From: Acanthamoeba castellanii str. Neff
Taxonomy: Eukaryota; Discosea; Longamoebia; Acanthamoebidae
Direction of reading: 5' to 3'
DNA length: 64,000 bases
Assembly: GCF_000313135.1 (NCBI RefSeq)
Contig: NW_004457654.1
Span: 1,130,730-1,194,729, forward strand
Shown: positions 45,472 through 56,441 of the stretch, piece after piece
Numbering within the stretch: position 1 is the first letter of the stretch
How the letters are laid out: every line of letters begins with the position of its first letter
Program-made: the position numbers and the translations under genes
The notes under the pieces: model-generated
What the model was told of the DNA's origin: nothing
Seen by the model: only the letters and a program-made list of their open reading frames with translations
Databases searched by the model: none

Positions 45472-45682
45472 ACTCCTCTCTTTTGCTTCTTTGGTTCACT
45501 CATCTCTTTTTTCCTGCTCCGTTGTCGTTGCCTCTCTGAGTGACTTCCCAACTATCACCAGCTTCATGAACTTTCAGCCTGTCATTGGTTTACTCTCTTG
45601 TTAATTCTAACAAAAGATTCTCGGTGAAGATCTTTTTTTTTGTCTTTTTCCCTTTCGTTTTCTTCCTTGACCAAAACACAAA

Positions 45683-46744
45683 ATGATGCAACCAAACCTG
45701 ATCAACCCCAATCCCAAAATCTATGACGTCAATTATGGGCGCAAAAAAACAAGCTCACTCCCATATGTGCCCGACATCACTGATCGGATCGACGCAGCCG
45801 AGGTTTATGGTACCCCACAATTTAATTCAATTTTGAAGTGATTTTGGATTTGCCACGATTTGGATTTGCTGATCGGAAGCGCCCTCGCTGCCTGAGATGC
45901 GGATCAGATCTCATTCGAGACATTAAAGGTGAGCCAAATACACCAATCTCCCATTTGTCTTTATGCGCGGCCTCAGAAGTGCTTGCCCTCTGCTGGTGCT
46001 CGTCATTGACCATCGCTTTGCACGCACGTACAGACCCAGAGCATCCCTACACGCTCGAGCAGCTGAATGTAGTGCAGGAGGAATGCATCGACGTAGAGTA
46101 CCACGGTAGGTCGGCCACGATCATCATCAAGTTCACACCGACCGTGCCACATTGCAGGTACGCGTCCCCGCCACAACAGAACTTTGAAACGTTTCTCGCT
46201 CCCTGATCGAGTGGCTCACTTCGTGGTGTTGGCGCGCAGCTTGGCCACATTGATCGGTCTGTGCCTACGAACAAAGCTCGAACGAGACCTCCCACAGAAG
46301 TGCAAGGTGTGCATGGTGTGCGTGCGTGCGTGCGTGCGTGCGGTATTCTACAACGCCACGCCATGCTAACGATACACCCTATCTTTCTCTATTAATCCAC
46401 AAAGATCGACATCTTCGTGACGCCAGGGACTCACGGAACAGAGAACGAAAGTACAACTTTCTTTCTTCTCCTTTCACCTGCGATCACCATCTCGATGCAC
46501 GCAGCACGACCGAGTCTCACTCATTCACTTATCCATCATACTGCCGGCAGTCAACAAGCAGATCAACGACAAGGAGCGAATAGCAGCTGCGCTCGAGAAC
46601 CCCTACCTCAAACCGCTGGTCGAAGGTACACCCCGCACCCCACGCGCCAAAAACAATGCAGTCCTAACCTCCTCTCGCCCCACTCCACTCATGTATCGTG
46701 TCGCCTTCAATCGCACAGAGTGTATTAAAGAGACAGAGTACTAG
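45683..46744 (+). CDS. CIAO2B: CIAO2/MIP18 cytosolic iron-sulphur assembly factor
   Basis: ATG 45683 (MMQPNLINPNPKIYDVNYG) to TAG 46742-46744, six or seven exons. The frame joins as [30 protein letters not shown], then FTPTVPHC, LATLIGLCLRTKL, IDIFVTPGTH, VNKQINDKERIAAALENP and ECIKETEY. This is the MIP18/DUF59 family end to end, including the conserved Cys in TPTxPHC. The protein works with CIAO1 and MMS19 in the cytosolic targeting complex that inserts Fe-S clusters into nuclear and cytosolic enzymes. One exon is only 21 codons or fewer (about 45907-45928). No defects are seen. The exact animal paralogue (CIAO2A or CIAO2B) is not resolved; the length favours CIAO2B. Confidence 0.9.
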
Positions 46745-47073
46745 AAAGTGTGTGTAACATCAAAATGCAACTGTACAAAACTGCAAGTCGGCCACACCAT
46801 CAAACAATTCCCAACAACAAATCTGGGCAGGATGACCGGTTCCGTGTTGTGAAGGTCGGGTTGGTGCCAAGGTCGGAGAGTTTCATCGCGCGGAGGCCGG
46901 TCCTCATCAGGACTTACAATAGACTCTCGACGCCATCACCACCTTTTTTACTAGTTTGCGTCTGGGCTGATGAAGTGGGAGGGTTGGTGATGATCTTATC
47001 AATTAACATTTGCTATTTACACTCATTTTGTACATTTGCCGCTGGGTGAAGGAAAGGCGTAGAGGAGAAGTCG
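46745..47073. other. convergent intergenic, no gene seen
   Basis: 329 bases between the stop codons of CIAO2 (plus) and the canonical Ras (minus), so it should hold two 3' untranslated ends. No RNA gene, repeat or convincing open frame was found. Confidence 0.5.
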
Positions 47074-47739
47074 TTAAAAAAGAGAGCAGCCCTTGACCTT
47101 GAGGAGCTTGTTCTTCCTGCCGCCGAGCGTCTTCTTCTCACAGGCCTCCTCTTCTGCCTTTCGCCGCCGGATGTCGCGCACGAGGTTGAAGAAGCACTGC
47201 TCGACGTTGATGCGGGACTTGGCCGACGCCTCGATGTGCTGGCACCCGAACGACTTAGCCAGGTCGGCCGCCTCAGCCGTGCTGACCACCCGCTCAGATT
47301 CGAGGTCGCACTTGTTGCCCACCAGCACCATGGGCACGTCATTGGCCTCCTTGACCCGCAGGATCTGCTCCCGGAACCCGGCGAGCTCGTCGAACGAGGA
47401 GCGCTGGGTGATGGAGTAGACGCAGAGGAAGCCCTGGCCCGTGCGCATGTACTGATCCCTCATCGCACTGCGTTGTTGAAGTGAAAGAAGGAGGAGTGAA
47501 TACGACGAGTTCATGTCATTCCAATGTGGTTGGTGATGGTACCTGAACTCCTCCTGTCCGGCGGTGTCGAGAATGTCGAGAAGGCAGGTTACGCCGTCGA
47601 TCGCCACCTGCATGCGGTAGGAGTCCTCGATGGTGGGATCGTAGTCTTCCATGAAGTGATGGTTGAGGAGCTGGATCGTCAACGCCGACTTGCCCACTCC
47701 GCCAGTGCCCACCACCACGACCTTGTATTCAATCGACAT
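47074..47739 (-). CDS. Ras GTPase, canonical
   Basis: Minus strand, ATG 47739 ([18 protein letters not shown]). Exon 1 ends in DTAGQEEF and a GTACC donor; exon 2 resumes [15 protein letters not shown] and ends at TAA 47076-47074. The P-loop, switch [21 protein letters not shown] and ASAK motifs are all standard and Gln61 is intact. The hypervariable tail is Lys-rich ([16 protein letters not shown]) before the CAAX box CSLF, so it should be prenylated and held at the plasma membrane by a polybasic stretch. The intron position equals that of the other Ras at 27447-28165. The intron here is open in frame, so an unspliced reading is also possible, but it would insert about 20 residues into switch II. 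Confidence 0.96.
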   Translation of the reverse strand: MSIEYKVVVVGTGGVGKSALTIQLLNHHFMEDYDPTIEDSYRMQVAIDGVTCLLDILDTAGQEEFRYHHQPHWNDMNSSYSLLLLSLQQRSAMRDQYMRTGQGFLCVYSITQRSSFDELAGFREQILRVKEANDVPMVLVGNKCDLESERVVSTAEAADLAKSFGCQHIEASAKSRINVEQCFFNLVRDIRRRKAEEEACEKKTLGGRKNKLLKVKGCSLF

Positions 47740-47959
47740 GCTGACTTGCGCTTGTGTTGCGTTTGTGTTTGTTTTGTGTCTTTACCGAAAGGGCAGCTTG
47801 TGCGAATTTAAACCGACACCCCAAAAATAGAACGATTTCCGTTGGTCAGTATTTTTGGATGCACGCAAACCGGACAAAAACCGGTTGTCTGACATATTCG
47901 TCGACAAAACAAAAAGGCGGGAACAGCATATTTCTGGATTTGAATCTTTTTTTTGGCGA

Positions 47960-48691
47960 ATGGATGCGCCAGATGGAGGAGGCGAAGGGGGCGATCAGGC
48001 GAATGAGCAGCGAGCGGCTTCTCTTTCCCTGCTGAGTGAGGAGAAGTTGGAGGAAGATGAGAACGACGGGTGGCGGGATCAACCCCAGAATGCGATGGGG
48101 AGCGCCCGGCCACCCAATAATGGCAACACCACCCCGTATGCTTCGCGTACCACCGACGTATGCCCTCGCTTTTCTGTTCATCTTTTATTTTATTATTCTT
48201 ATTGTTAATAATAAAACAAAAACAAACACAAAAACAAATACAGCTGCACGGCACACCGGCCCGAACAACCACCGAGGTAGTGGACATCTCGGGGCTCACC
48301 GACGATCAGCTAGTCGAACGTACACCGCACCTTGCCTGCCCGTGTGTGTCTTGTGCGATGCGACTTACCCATTTGGCGTTGTGGTCGTGGTGGGTGCGCC
48401 GCTCACTTCATTTGTGGCAGTGTTTGCACAGCTGCCACCAGACATGCTGGCCCAGAGGAAGAAAGCACTGCAGGACTGGGCTCTCCATCTGGGCCTCGAG
48501 GAAGGTATGACCTCTCGCTCTCACCCCAGGCACCTTGCACCTTACCACGCCAACAAATGCGACTGACGCAACACTTGCCCCGCGGTATGTGTGCAGCACG
48601 CGAGATGCAAAGGGGCCGATTGCTCAACATTTTGACACCACCCACACCCAAGAGCAACCACGCCTCCGCCTCTTGCCCCACCAAGCCGTAA
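47960..48691 (+). CDS. hypothetical protein, short, acidic N-terminus
   Basis: ATG 47960 (MDAPDGGGEGGDQANEQ), four exons. The frame joins to read ISGLTDDQLVE, LFAQLPPDMLAQRKKALQDW, ALHLGLEE, and AREMQRGRLLNILTPP, ending TAA 48689-48691. About 150 residues. The conserved-looking part is LTDDQLVELFAQLPPDML followed by a helix, which resembles a small helical domain, but I do not recognise it. The second intron begins GTACAC and ends GGCAG. Shares its 5' region with the divergent Ras (about 220 bases between starts). It could be the 5' part of the next gene if the terminal exon is wrong. Confidence 0.55.
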
Positions 48692-48755
48692 AGGCTTCCT
48701 TTCTCTGCTTTCAATTTGGAGGAACACAGTTTTTGTTTTGGTACTTGACCAGAAG

Positions 48756-50063
48756 ATGGGCTGTGACTGGATTGACTCCAAGGTGGAGGCGTGTGTGCTT
48801 GTGCGGCCGCACCAATTCGTGTCGCTCCTCCTTTGTACTCAGCGCCGTCTCTCATGGGCACGGACCAAGCAGCACAACGCTGAAAAGCCAGCCGGAGGCA
48901 GGGAGACGGAGCACAACACCACCAGCCCCTCTCCAGGTTCGTGCAACACTAAAACAAGGCAAGAAGGCCCTGGTTTTAACGCCTGTGCAGAACCCACAGA
49001 AAGAAGAGGAAGAAAGAGGCAAAGGAAGACAAGAAAAGAGCAAAGAAGAAGCACAAGAAGAGCAAGAAAGATAAAGAGCGGAGCAAGGAGCGAGGCCTCG
49101 TGTTTGATGACCTGCCTGCCGAAGTGGTCACCCTATCTTGACCTTTGTCGACCAGCCACAAGACCTGCACAACCTCCTGTTGGTCAACAGGTGCCAGACT
49201 AACAACTTTGTCTGTCTATCTGCATCAGTCATCTTAAGCTCATCACTCCACGTATACCTCCTTAGGCTCTCTTGGACGAAGCCGGCCTGGTGCCCGCCAC
49301 CCGCCGCCTGCATTCTGCTCTCTGCTTTCTTTGGCACTCATTCCTCTTGAAAGCTGATCGAGGTCCCCACTCCCGCTGATCAGACGACCGCCAATTGCTC
49401 GTACTATGAATTGGTCAAGATGACCCATTTGATCTACCGGGCCAAGCTGGAGCTCGTGGATAGCGACCGTGGGCTGGACAGGTGGCAAGGTGATGAATGG
49501 AGCTCCACCGTGATGGACCTCGAGCGCGGCAGCAGACGACCCCTCAAGCCACCGCTACTATGCCATGTATGGGCATTTTGAGTGGCCGGGAGACGAGTTT
49601 TGCGGCAACGCCGTGCTGCCGCGCAACCTCGAGGGGCGGCTCGCCTTCTCTCTCCGGGGACATGTCTACGGGGACAAGTCTACGGGGCAAGTGGCCTTTT
49701 ACGTACGTAATTTCACCACTCGTGCGTGGCACAGCACTCGCACCAGAGTGAGAGCACTAACCATCTTCATGTTTGGTGTTGGTTTGGGGGTCATTGCAGG
49801 GCATTACCATCACCCACTACGACGCGCCGGCACTGCGCACCAGCGTCCCCGGCGACTACGATTCCACCCATGTACTGAGACCCTCCCGCAAGAGCAACAA
49901 ACACAAATTCTGACGACCACAACAGGTGGACTGTAGCGCGGGCGCTGGGGAGGCCGCGTGCTGGCTGACAGCGGAACAAAAGGCGGCCATCTTGCGCTTC
50001 CTGCAAGAAGAGTTGGGCTACCATGGCCCCTACGAGTGGGTCGTCGCCCTCAACACGGCCTGA
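48756..50063 (+). pseudogene. F-box protein gene with two frame breaks
   Basis: The start is uncertain; ATG 48756 is the first useful one. After a Lys-rich stretch (KEAKEDKKRAKKKHKKSKKD) comes an F-box, GLVFDDLPAEVVTL, whose frame then stops. The rest, ILTFVDQPQDLHNLLLVNR, lies in another frame from 49135, as if one base were missing near 49133. A second slip occurs near 49350: LLDEAGLVPATRRLHSALCF is in one frame and LIEVPTPADQTTANCSYYEL in another. The downstream exons are intact (FEWPGDEFCGNAVLPRNLEG, then VDCSAGAGEAACWL) and end at TGA 50061-50063. F-box proteins bring substrates to SCF ubiquitin ligases. Two slips may mean a decayed gene, or sequencing errors in a working one. Confidence 0.55.
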
Positions 50064-50150
50064 CACTCGAGTGTTTATGTGGTGTGTCGCGTGCGTGCGG
50101 TCGTGTGCGCACACGTGTTGTGTGACAACTTCCCCTCTAGCCTCGCGCGA

Positions 50151-50868
50151 TCATGGGAGGAGGCGGGCGACGCCGCGGCAGATGGCGACCCACGCGACCA
50201 CGCCGACGGTGCCGACCGGCCACCCGGGGATCGCGAGCCACGACGCCACGAACCACGGGCCAAAGGTCGACGCGTCGGCTACCAGTATCGGCGTGTTCCA
50301 CCACCACGCCACCAAAAGCATCGGGAGTACCACCTGGTAGAGTGTCGTTGGTCGTGTCGTTGGTCGTGTCGTTGGTCGTGTCGATGTGAGTGATAGATCG
50401 AGTGGTGGTGGAAAGTGAAGAAGGAGCACCTGAGACAGAAGATGCTTGAGGAGGAAGAGAGCGATGGGGTTGTCGAGGAGCACGGAGCGCTTCCGGCTTC
50501 GCTCGGCGCGCAGTCGGTCGCGCTGCTTCTCGAGCGCCTGGATCTGCCGCTGCACCTTGGACCACCGCACGAACGTCGACACCGCGTCCAGCCGTCGCGC
50601 CTCCCGCTGCAACGCCGCCAGCTTGGCCTCTATGCCGACCTCCTCCTTGGGTGGTGCGGTTGCCTGTTTTTTTATTTTATTTTATTATTATTATTTGTGT
50701 TATCTAAAAATTAAAAAATGATTAAATCCAAATTCAAAATCTCATGTATACCCAATCTAGAAAGCGGCGAACGAGGATTTGACCGAGCACCACGAGTATA
50801 AAAATCAATAGCGCGTCGCCTCCCTGCCAGCTCATCCCACTGGGATCCGTGTGCTCGTGCTCTTCCAT
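50151..50868 (-). CDS. GET1: GET1/WRB tail-anchored protein insertion receptor
   Basis: Minus strand, ATG 50868 (MEEHEHTDPSGMSWQGG). Exon 1 holds a transmembrane helix (LLIFILVVLGQILV). Exon 2 encodes the cytosolic coiled coil (LAALQREARRLDAV, FVRWSKVQRQIQALEKQ, with DRLRAERSRKRSVL). Exon 3 gives two more helices (VLPMLLVAWWWNTPILV and PVGTVGVVAWVAICRGV), ending LLP at 50151. Three membrane helices plus this coiled coil, with WSKVQRQ, is the GET1/WRB plan. With GET2/CAMLG it forms the ER receptor for GET3-bound tail-anchored proteins. Its stop lies 88 bases from the stop of the convergent F-box gene. Confidence 0.88.
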
Positions 50869-50929
50869 CTTTTTTACTTTAGCTTTAAACAATAGAAGGA
50901 AAACAAAAAAGAAAACATCTTCCCGTCCA

Positions 50930-53900
50930 TCAGGACTGGCCCGCGGAGTGTGCGTCGAACCAGGCGTTGTCCCAGGTCTGGCTGGTCCGCGCGCCCGGGC
51001 TGTTGAGCCCAACACCAGCGGGAATGGTGGCCGCGGATGCGTGCGGGAGCTTGAAGGAGCTCTTGGCGGTAGTCGTCGTCGTCTTGGAGGTGGAGGTTCT
51101 GGTGCTGAGCCCGCCACCACTGCTGCTGATGCCACCACCGCCCACAGTGGTCGGCTTCATCTCTGCGTAGATGTGGTGTCTGATCCACTCGATCGTGTCT
51201 TCCTACATCCGCCGGTGAGATACATGCGACCACCGCACGCACACGACACTCGGCACACACTCAGGGAAGTACCAGATTGATGGTTTGTGCCAGATGAATC
51301 AACGCGGGCAGGGAGGAGGAGTCATCCATGCCTAGAGGCCGGTCGAGGAACGGATCCAGCCGGTGGTACCGACTGCCCAGGATCGTGCTGCTCAGTTGGT
51401 GCCCTGGACAGTGGTTGGGTGTAAGGTGGCGGTGGATTCTTAAGGTGGCGGTGGACGTGTCACACGAACCGAAGCTGTCGTGGGCAGCGAAGAGGAGGCC
51501 GGGCAGCTTGGGACCCCATTGGATGATGCCCCAGTCGTGGTCGTCGTCTTCGCCCTCCAGGTACTGCGTGATGCGACCAGTCCCGATGTTGAGTATATGC
51601 AGATCGGCCGCCCTCACCGGCTGTTCCGCGCCATCGCTCATCAGGCACGCAATCGCCGCTGCGTCATCGACAACACGCACACGCAACACACGCGCACACG
51701 TGAGTTGCTCTTCCGTGTGCGCAGTCAAGAGGGAGTGGGTACCTGACGAAGCCGTGTTTGACACGACGCCACCGTCAACATGCTTTTTCTGTGTGACGCT
51801 GGTGGATGAGGACTTGTAGTGCGGGTCGCGCGGCGCGTAAGTGAGGGCAGACGTACGTGGCTCTTGAAGTAGGTGGGAGCAGCGGACGAGGCCAGACAGT
51901 GGTCCCACAGCGGCGTATCTTCGAGCTCTCGCTTCTTCATGGCGAAGGGCAGCTGGTCGGCTTCGTCGCACTTCTTCATCGGGACGTTGTGATAAACTGC
52001 CCGCCCACCACCCCAGTCCGCCAAAAATGATTGCATTCGAGTGTCAGTTGTGAAAGGGTGAGTGCGGTGGGTGGTACGTGTGCAGTACCTCGAGGCTCCC
52101 ACATGCGACCTTGGCCGTCTTTCTCGTTGTCCAACACAAACGATACGATCAACAACCGATTCGAGCACTGCGCCAATGACTGACCTGCACGCCATCACAA
52201 CATCCACGAACGTCAGCGGACACCGATGCATTAAAATGCTGAATAGAATAAAGAAGATAATACTAAAATAATTGGGTGGTGCCTTGGAAGAGTTCTTCGC
52301 CGAGGATGAGTAGAGGGTCGGCCGAGTACTTGGCACGACGAAGGGAGAGGCCCTTGAGCTCGAGGGTGGCCTGTCGCTTGCCCTTTCCAAACACGGCCGG
52401 TGCCATGAACTTCTGGACCTCGGCCATCAGCTCCGGTTTCATGCCCGTGGCCAACATCGCCGCGTTGATCGACCCGCCGCTCACTCCTGCAAACAGGTCG
52501 AACTTGCTGCGAGCGGGTGCCAGAAGTAGTTTGAGGTGGTGCGAGTGCGCATTTGATTGCAGTGAGCGCAATGTCGGTACCACAACAAATCGGGAAACAC
52601 TTGCACGAGCCGCTGGAGAATGACCGTCTGAATGATGCAGCGACTGCCACCGCCGTCCAGAGACAGCACAAAGTACTTCTTGTTGCTGGTGGTGGTGGTG
52701 TCCGCAGTGCCTCCTGCGCCCGCGCAGCGTTAGCCGTTTGTGAGCTCACAAGCCACAGAGTCGAGGAATGCGCCGAATGTACCACTGCCGGTGGCGCTGG
52801 TGTCTCTCATGCGTGGCGAGCGAGGAGATGCGGGTGAGACCGCGGGATGAGACTGAAAGTCGTCTCTGCTGGCCAGTCGAGGGGAGGCCGGCGGGTTGAC
52901 GTTGGCCCGCAGGTTGCCCGCGCTCTTGGATCTTTGTCCCCTCCCTGCGTAACCGATCAGTTCATTTCCTCTTCTTCGAATCCGCAAGAAGAACGAAGAA
53001 GAATGGAAAAAGACAAGAAAGAAGAACAAAGAACGAAAAACGAAAAAGAACGAAAGGACAATTGCCGAGAGGCGTACATTGGGCGGAGGCCATGTTCTTC
53101 TCGGCCTTCTTGCGGAACTGTCGGCAAGAAGACCGAATCTTGAGCACCTCATTGTCTTCGTCGTCCTTCATGACCTGTGTGACATGTGCAGAGTTAGCGG
53201 GTGGAGTGAGTGGCTGTGTGTGTGTCGTGCGATCAACAACAGCGGTACAACCTTGACATTGCGCCAGTGCCGGAACTCGCGGTACTTGGTCCTCACGATG
53301 GTCTCGCCCGCGCTCTTCTCCGGCCTGGGCGACTTTTCCTCGATGAGCGTCGGCATGTTCGACGTCGTTCCCCCGCCCGATCCTGTACGTGCGTGTGCGG
53401 TGATGCGTAAGCTGAGTGACGATGATGGAGGTTGATCACAGCCCATGGGAGGAGAAGAGGATGTTGTTGTACGCACGTCGGGTCTCGGGCTCGCGTTGGT
53501 GCGACACGATGGCCTTGCTCCAGGCGTGCATGTCCTCGATGGACGACGTCAGGAATGCGAAGGATTCCTTCGAGTTGGCCTTGATCAGGCTGACCTTGTA
53601 TCGGTAGTAGCGGGGATCGAGCACCTTTTCGACGTCGTCGCCCCACCCGATGAAGGCCGACTTGGAATTCCTTCGAGCCATGAACTTGATGGTCCTCGTG
53701 GGCTCGATGACCGACGTCTGGACCTGGATCACCGAGTGCAGCGGCACCACTTTCTGGATATGCACAGCCACGCGAGACACCGTGAACGGCGGGCCGCACC
53801 TCGTCGCCTATTGGAGCTAGAGCGTACCACGTACGACAGAGCGAACCACTCAAACCGAGACGAGTCGCAGATACAATAGTAGCGCTGCCATTGCCACTTG

Positions 53901-56232
53901 GTCTCCACTGCCCTGCAGGTTACAGTGAGAAGTTGGTCCATACGGCTTCCATGGGTGGTTGCCAACATCGCTCGGTGGGAGGGCTTGGCGCGCTCGTACA
54001 GATCGGTGAGGGTGGAGATGTTGGTCAGCCCTGTCCAGCTGCCCGGAGACAGACGCATCTTGCGTGAACTGAAGGTTTCATTAGCCAACTTTTAAATCGT
54101 AACGCAACTCAACGCACGCACCACCGTTCACGCACCACCGCACACACGCAAATATGCGAATGTACCTGATGTGTAGCCAGAGGAAGCCTTGGATCAGACT
54201 TGCGCCGACTTCATTCTGGCGATTTGACTCGCTTGTTAGCCGGCAGGACTAAGTGGTCAGCGATCAAAATGCAGGGCGTACCGTGTAGAGCGACCGGAAG
54301 AAGGCCAGCCAGCGCTGCATGTCAGCGTTGCTGTCCGCCGCCAATTCGAGCACATCGGCTGGATTGCTGTTGTGTTGTCATTTCCACCGATCCCGTGTCA
54401 GTCAATCGCCGAGCGTGGTGCGTCCGTACGCGCGGTAGTGCGTACTGTTGTGGGCATAAAAGAATGTTAAATGCCGCTGGAATGTTGTCTCCCTCGGTGA
54501 CCAGGTCTTTCGCTTGTCCTTTCTTCTCCACGATCGGCTCCTCGAGCTTGCTCGAGCCCTGACAGAAATGGAGTCAGAGTCCCGCTGGCCTGGTTCCGTG
54601 ATTCGCGGAATCCAGGTTGGGTCGGGTACCTGCAGCAACAGGTTGCAGCAGTTGAGGTTCTGTCCGCCTACTTCGCACAGCACCGGCTTGACGCCCTTCC
54701 CGCGTACGAGCCCCACGATGCCTCGCAAGTCCTGCATCACCATCACCATCAACCGCGGAAGTACCCTCGTCAGTCGTTCTGTGTGCGCACGCGCTAATGC
54801 TGCATGTATGGATGGCCCGCGTACTTGCTCAGGTGGCGATAGCGTGTCCCTTTGCGGCGTGGTCTCCAGTTCGTCGCTCTCCCAGCTGTCTTCGTCTTCG
54901 TCCTGGAATGCAAGATGCGCTGTGGTGAGCCAGCCACCATGAAGACAGCGCCACAACCCACCAAAGGCCCAACTGCTGCTTACCTCAAAATCACTGCTGT
55001 CGGACATCTCTGCGTCGGTGTCTGTGTTGTACCTGCACAAGTACAACAAAGCGAGTGAGCGTAGAGTCGGAGCTAAACCACTGAGTGTGGAACTCTGAAC
55101 CATACCAGGTCGTGTTCGACGAGTCGTTCCGAGAGAGGGGCTCTTCTTCATGAGCCGGCGGAGGCACGGCCTCCCTCTCCTCCTTTTCTTTTCCCTTTCT
55201 CTCGGGCTTCGGGCTGGGGCTCCGCTTTGGCCGCGGAGGAGACGAGTCTTCGATCGAGTCATGCTGCATCTCCGTCTCGCTAAGGAAACTGCCCTTCTTC
55301 TTGCCCTTGCCTAGTGCGCACAGCGTCAGTGCAACTACACATTATTCACGACACACGACACACGACACACACGACACACACAAGAGCTCACCTTTCTTTT
55401 TCTTCTTGCGGTCGCGCTTGGGCAGGTCCTCGGCTGACTGTATCCTTCTGCGCTGCTTCTTGGGCGAGGTTCCCTTTCGCTCGTTCTCCTCCTTCGACGC
55501 AGTGCTCCCTCTGTCGCGTTGCTGCGCACGAGCTTTGGTTGGTGATTGCTGCTGCTCCTGCTGCTGTTGCTCCTCGGCGGCGGCGGTGAAGCTCACGGCC
55601 TTGCGTCGCTTCGTCGCGCTGGTGGTTCCCTTGGGCAAGGTGGTCATCATTGCGGCGAGCTCCTCAGTTTTGTGGCTGCTTGAGAATGAGCCCAGCTCTG
55701 GCGTCTTGCTCTCGCTCTCTTTCCTTCTTTTTAGCTCCGGCGTGCTTCGGTTCTCGGCTTGGAGTTGGAGGAGGGCCTCGACCAGCAGGTCCACTGCACT
55801 TGGGGTGGGCCGAGGGTGGTCCCCGCCCTCGTCGCGTAGAAGGCTCGACTTCAGCCTCTGCACGCAGAGCTCCTGCTGCACCTTCCAGCTCACACACGAT
55901 GCGCGCAGCTCGCTCAGGCGGCGCTCGAACCTGCTGGCTTGGCTTCGCCACTCTTCTTCGAACTTGTCCAACGCCTCAAAGATTGGTTCGCTCCCCTCGT
56001 GTTCATCTTCCTCCACTTCGCTTTCATATTCCGAGGCGACCTCCTCTTCGTACTCGAGGTCATCGCCGAACGGCTCCTTGGCTTTGCCCCCTCCCCCCTC
56101 TCCTCTTCGTCTTGTTCGCGGTCTTCGTTCTTTGTCTTCGTCTTCGTTCTTTGCTGGCGCCTCCTTCCTTTGTGCCAACCTCTGCAGCGCCCAGGCAATA
56201 TAGAGGTGCAGTTCGGCCACCTCTTCGCCCAT
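50930..56232 (-). CDS. patatin-like phospholipase with PH-like regions
   Basis: Long minus-strand gene, ATG 56232 (MGEEVAELHLYIAWALQR). The first exon is Glu-rich and coiled-coil, with a Lys-rich end. Later exons read as PH-domain ends (LELAADSNADMQRWLAFF; SSIEDMHAWSKAIVSHQ) and strands such as KWQWQRYYCICDSSRF. The C-terminal part is a patatin: glycine-rich oxyanion motif LSLDGGGSRCIIQ (52670), nucleophile elbow GVSGGS (52480), DGG of the catalytic dyad in KHVDGGVVSNT (51770), then ADLHILNIGTG. A Ser/Thr-rich tail ends at 50930. Patatins hydrolyse acyl chains of phospholipids, and the PH-like parts would place the enzyme at membranes. The usual Gly after DGGGxR is Cys here. Exons join in frame throughout, but a split into two genes near 55.1 kb cannot be excluded. 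Confidence 0.65.
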
Positions 56233-56441
56233 CGTCACTCTATCCTCCTTCCTTCTTGCCAGTCGCGCAGCTGGTTGCGTACCATTAGAATCCTGCTCAC
56301 TTTGTGCACGCCCCAAATCGCAATTTTCCGACTGGTCTGCTTTAGGCGGCGATAGCCCGTGGCGTTGGAGAGTTCTTTGCCGTGGGTTTCAAAGAGTGAA
56401 CGCTCCTGCCAGGAGGTCTCTTCACACTACTTACACCCGAC

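Larger units (their letters stand above)
45227..45492 (-). repeat. right arm of the 266-bp inverted repeat
   Basis: Reverse complement of 44134-44399, same length. It carries tRNA-Val then tRNA-Leu on the plus strand. The two arms are separated by 827 bases, which hold the second tRNA-Pro and an AT-rich stretch. Confidence 0.92.

Noticed and set aside
47480..47540. Reading the canonical Ras as intron-less, with about 20 extra residues in switch II
   Set aside because: The stretch is open in frame by chance, but it would break the conserved [14 protein letters not shown] region. GT/AG sites at the right place and the matching intron in the other Ras favour splicing.
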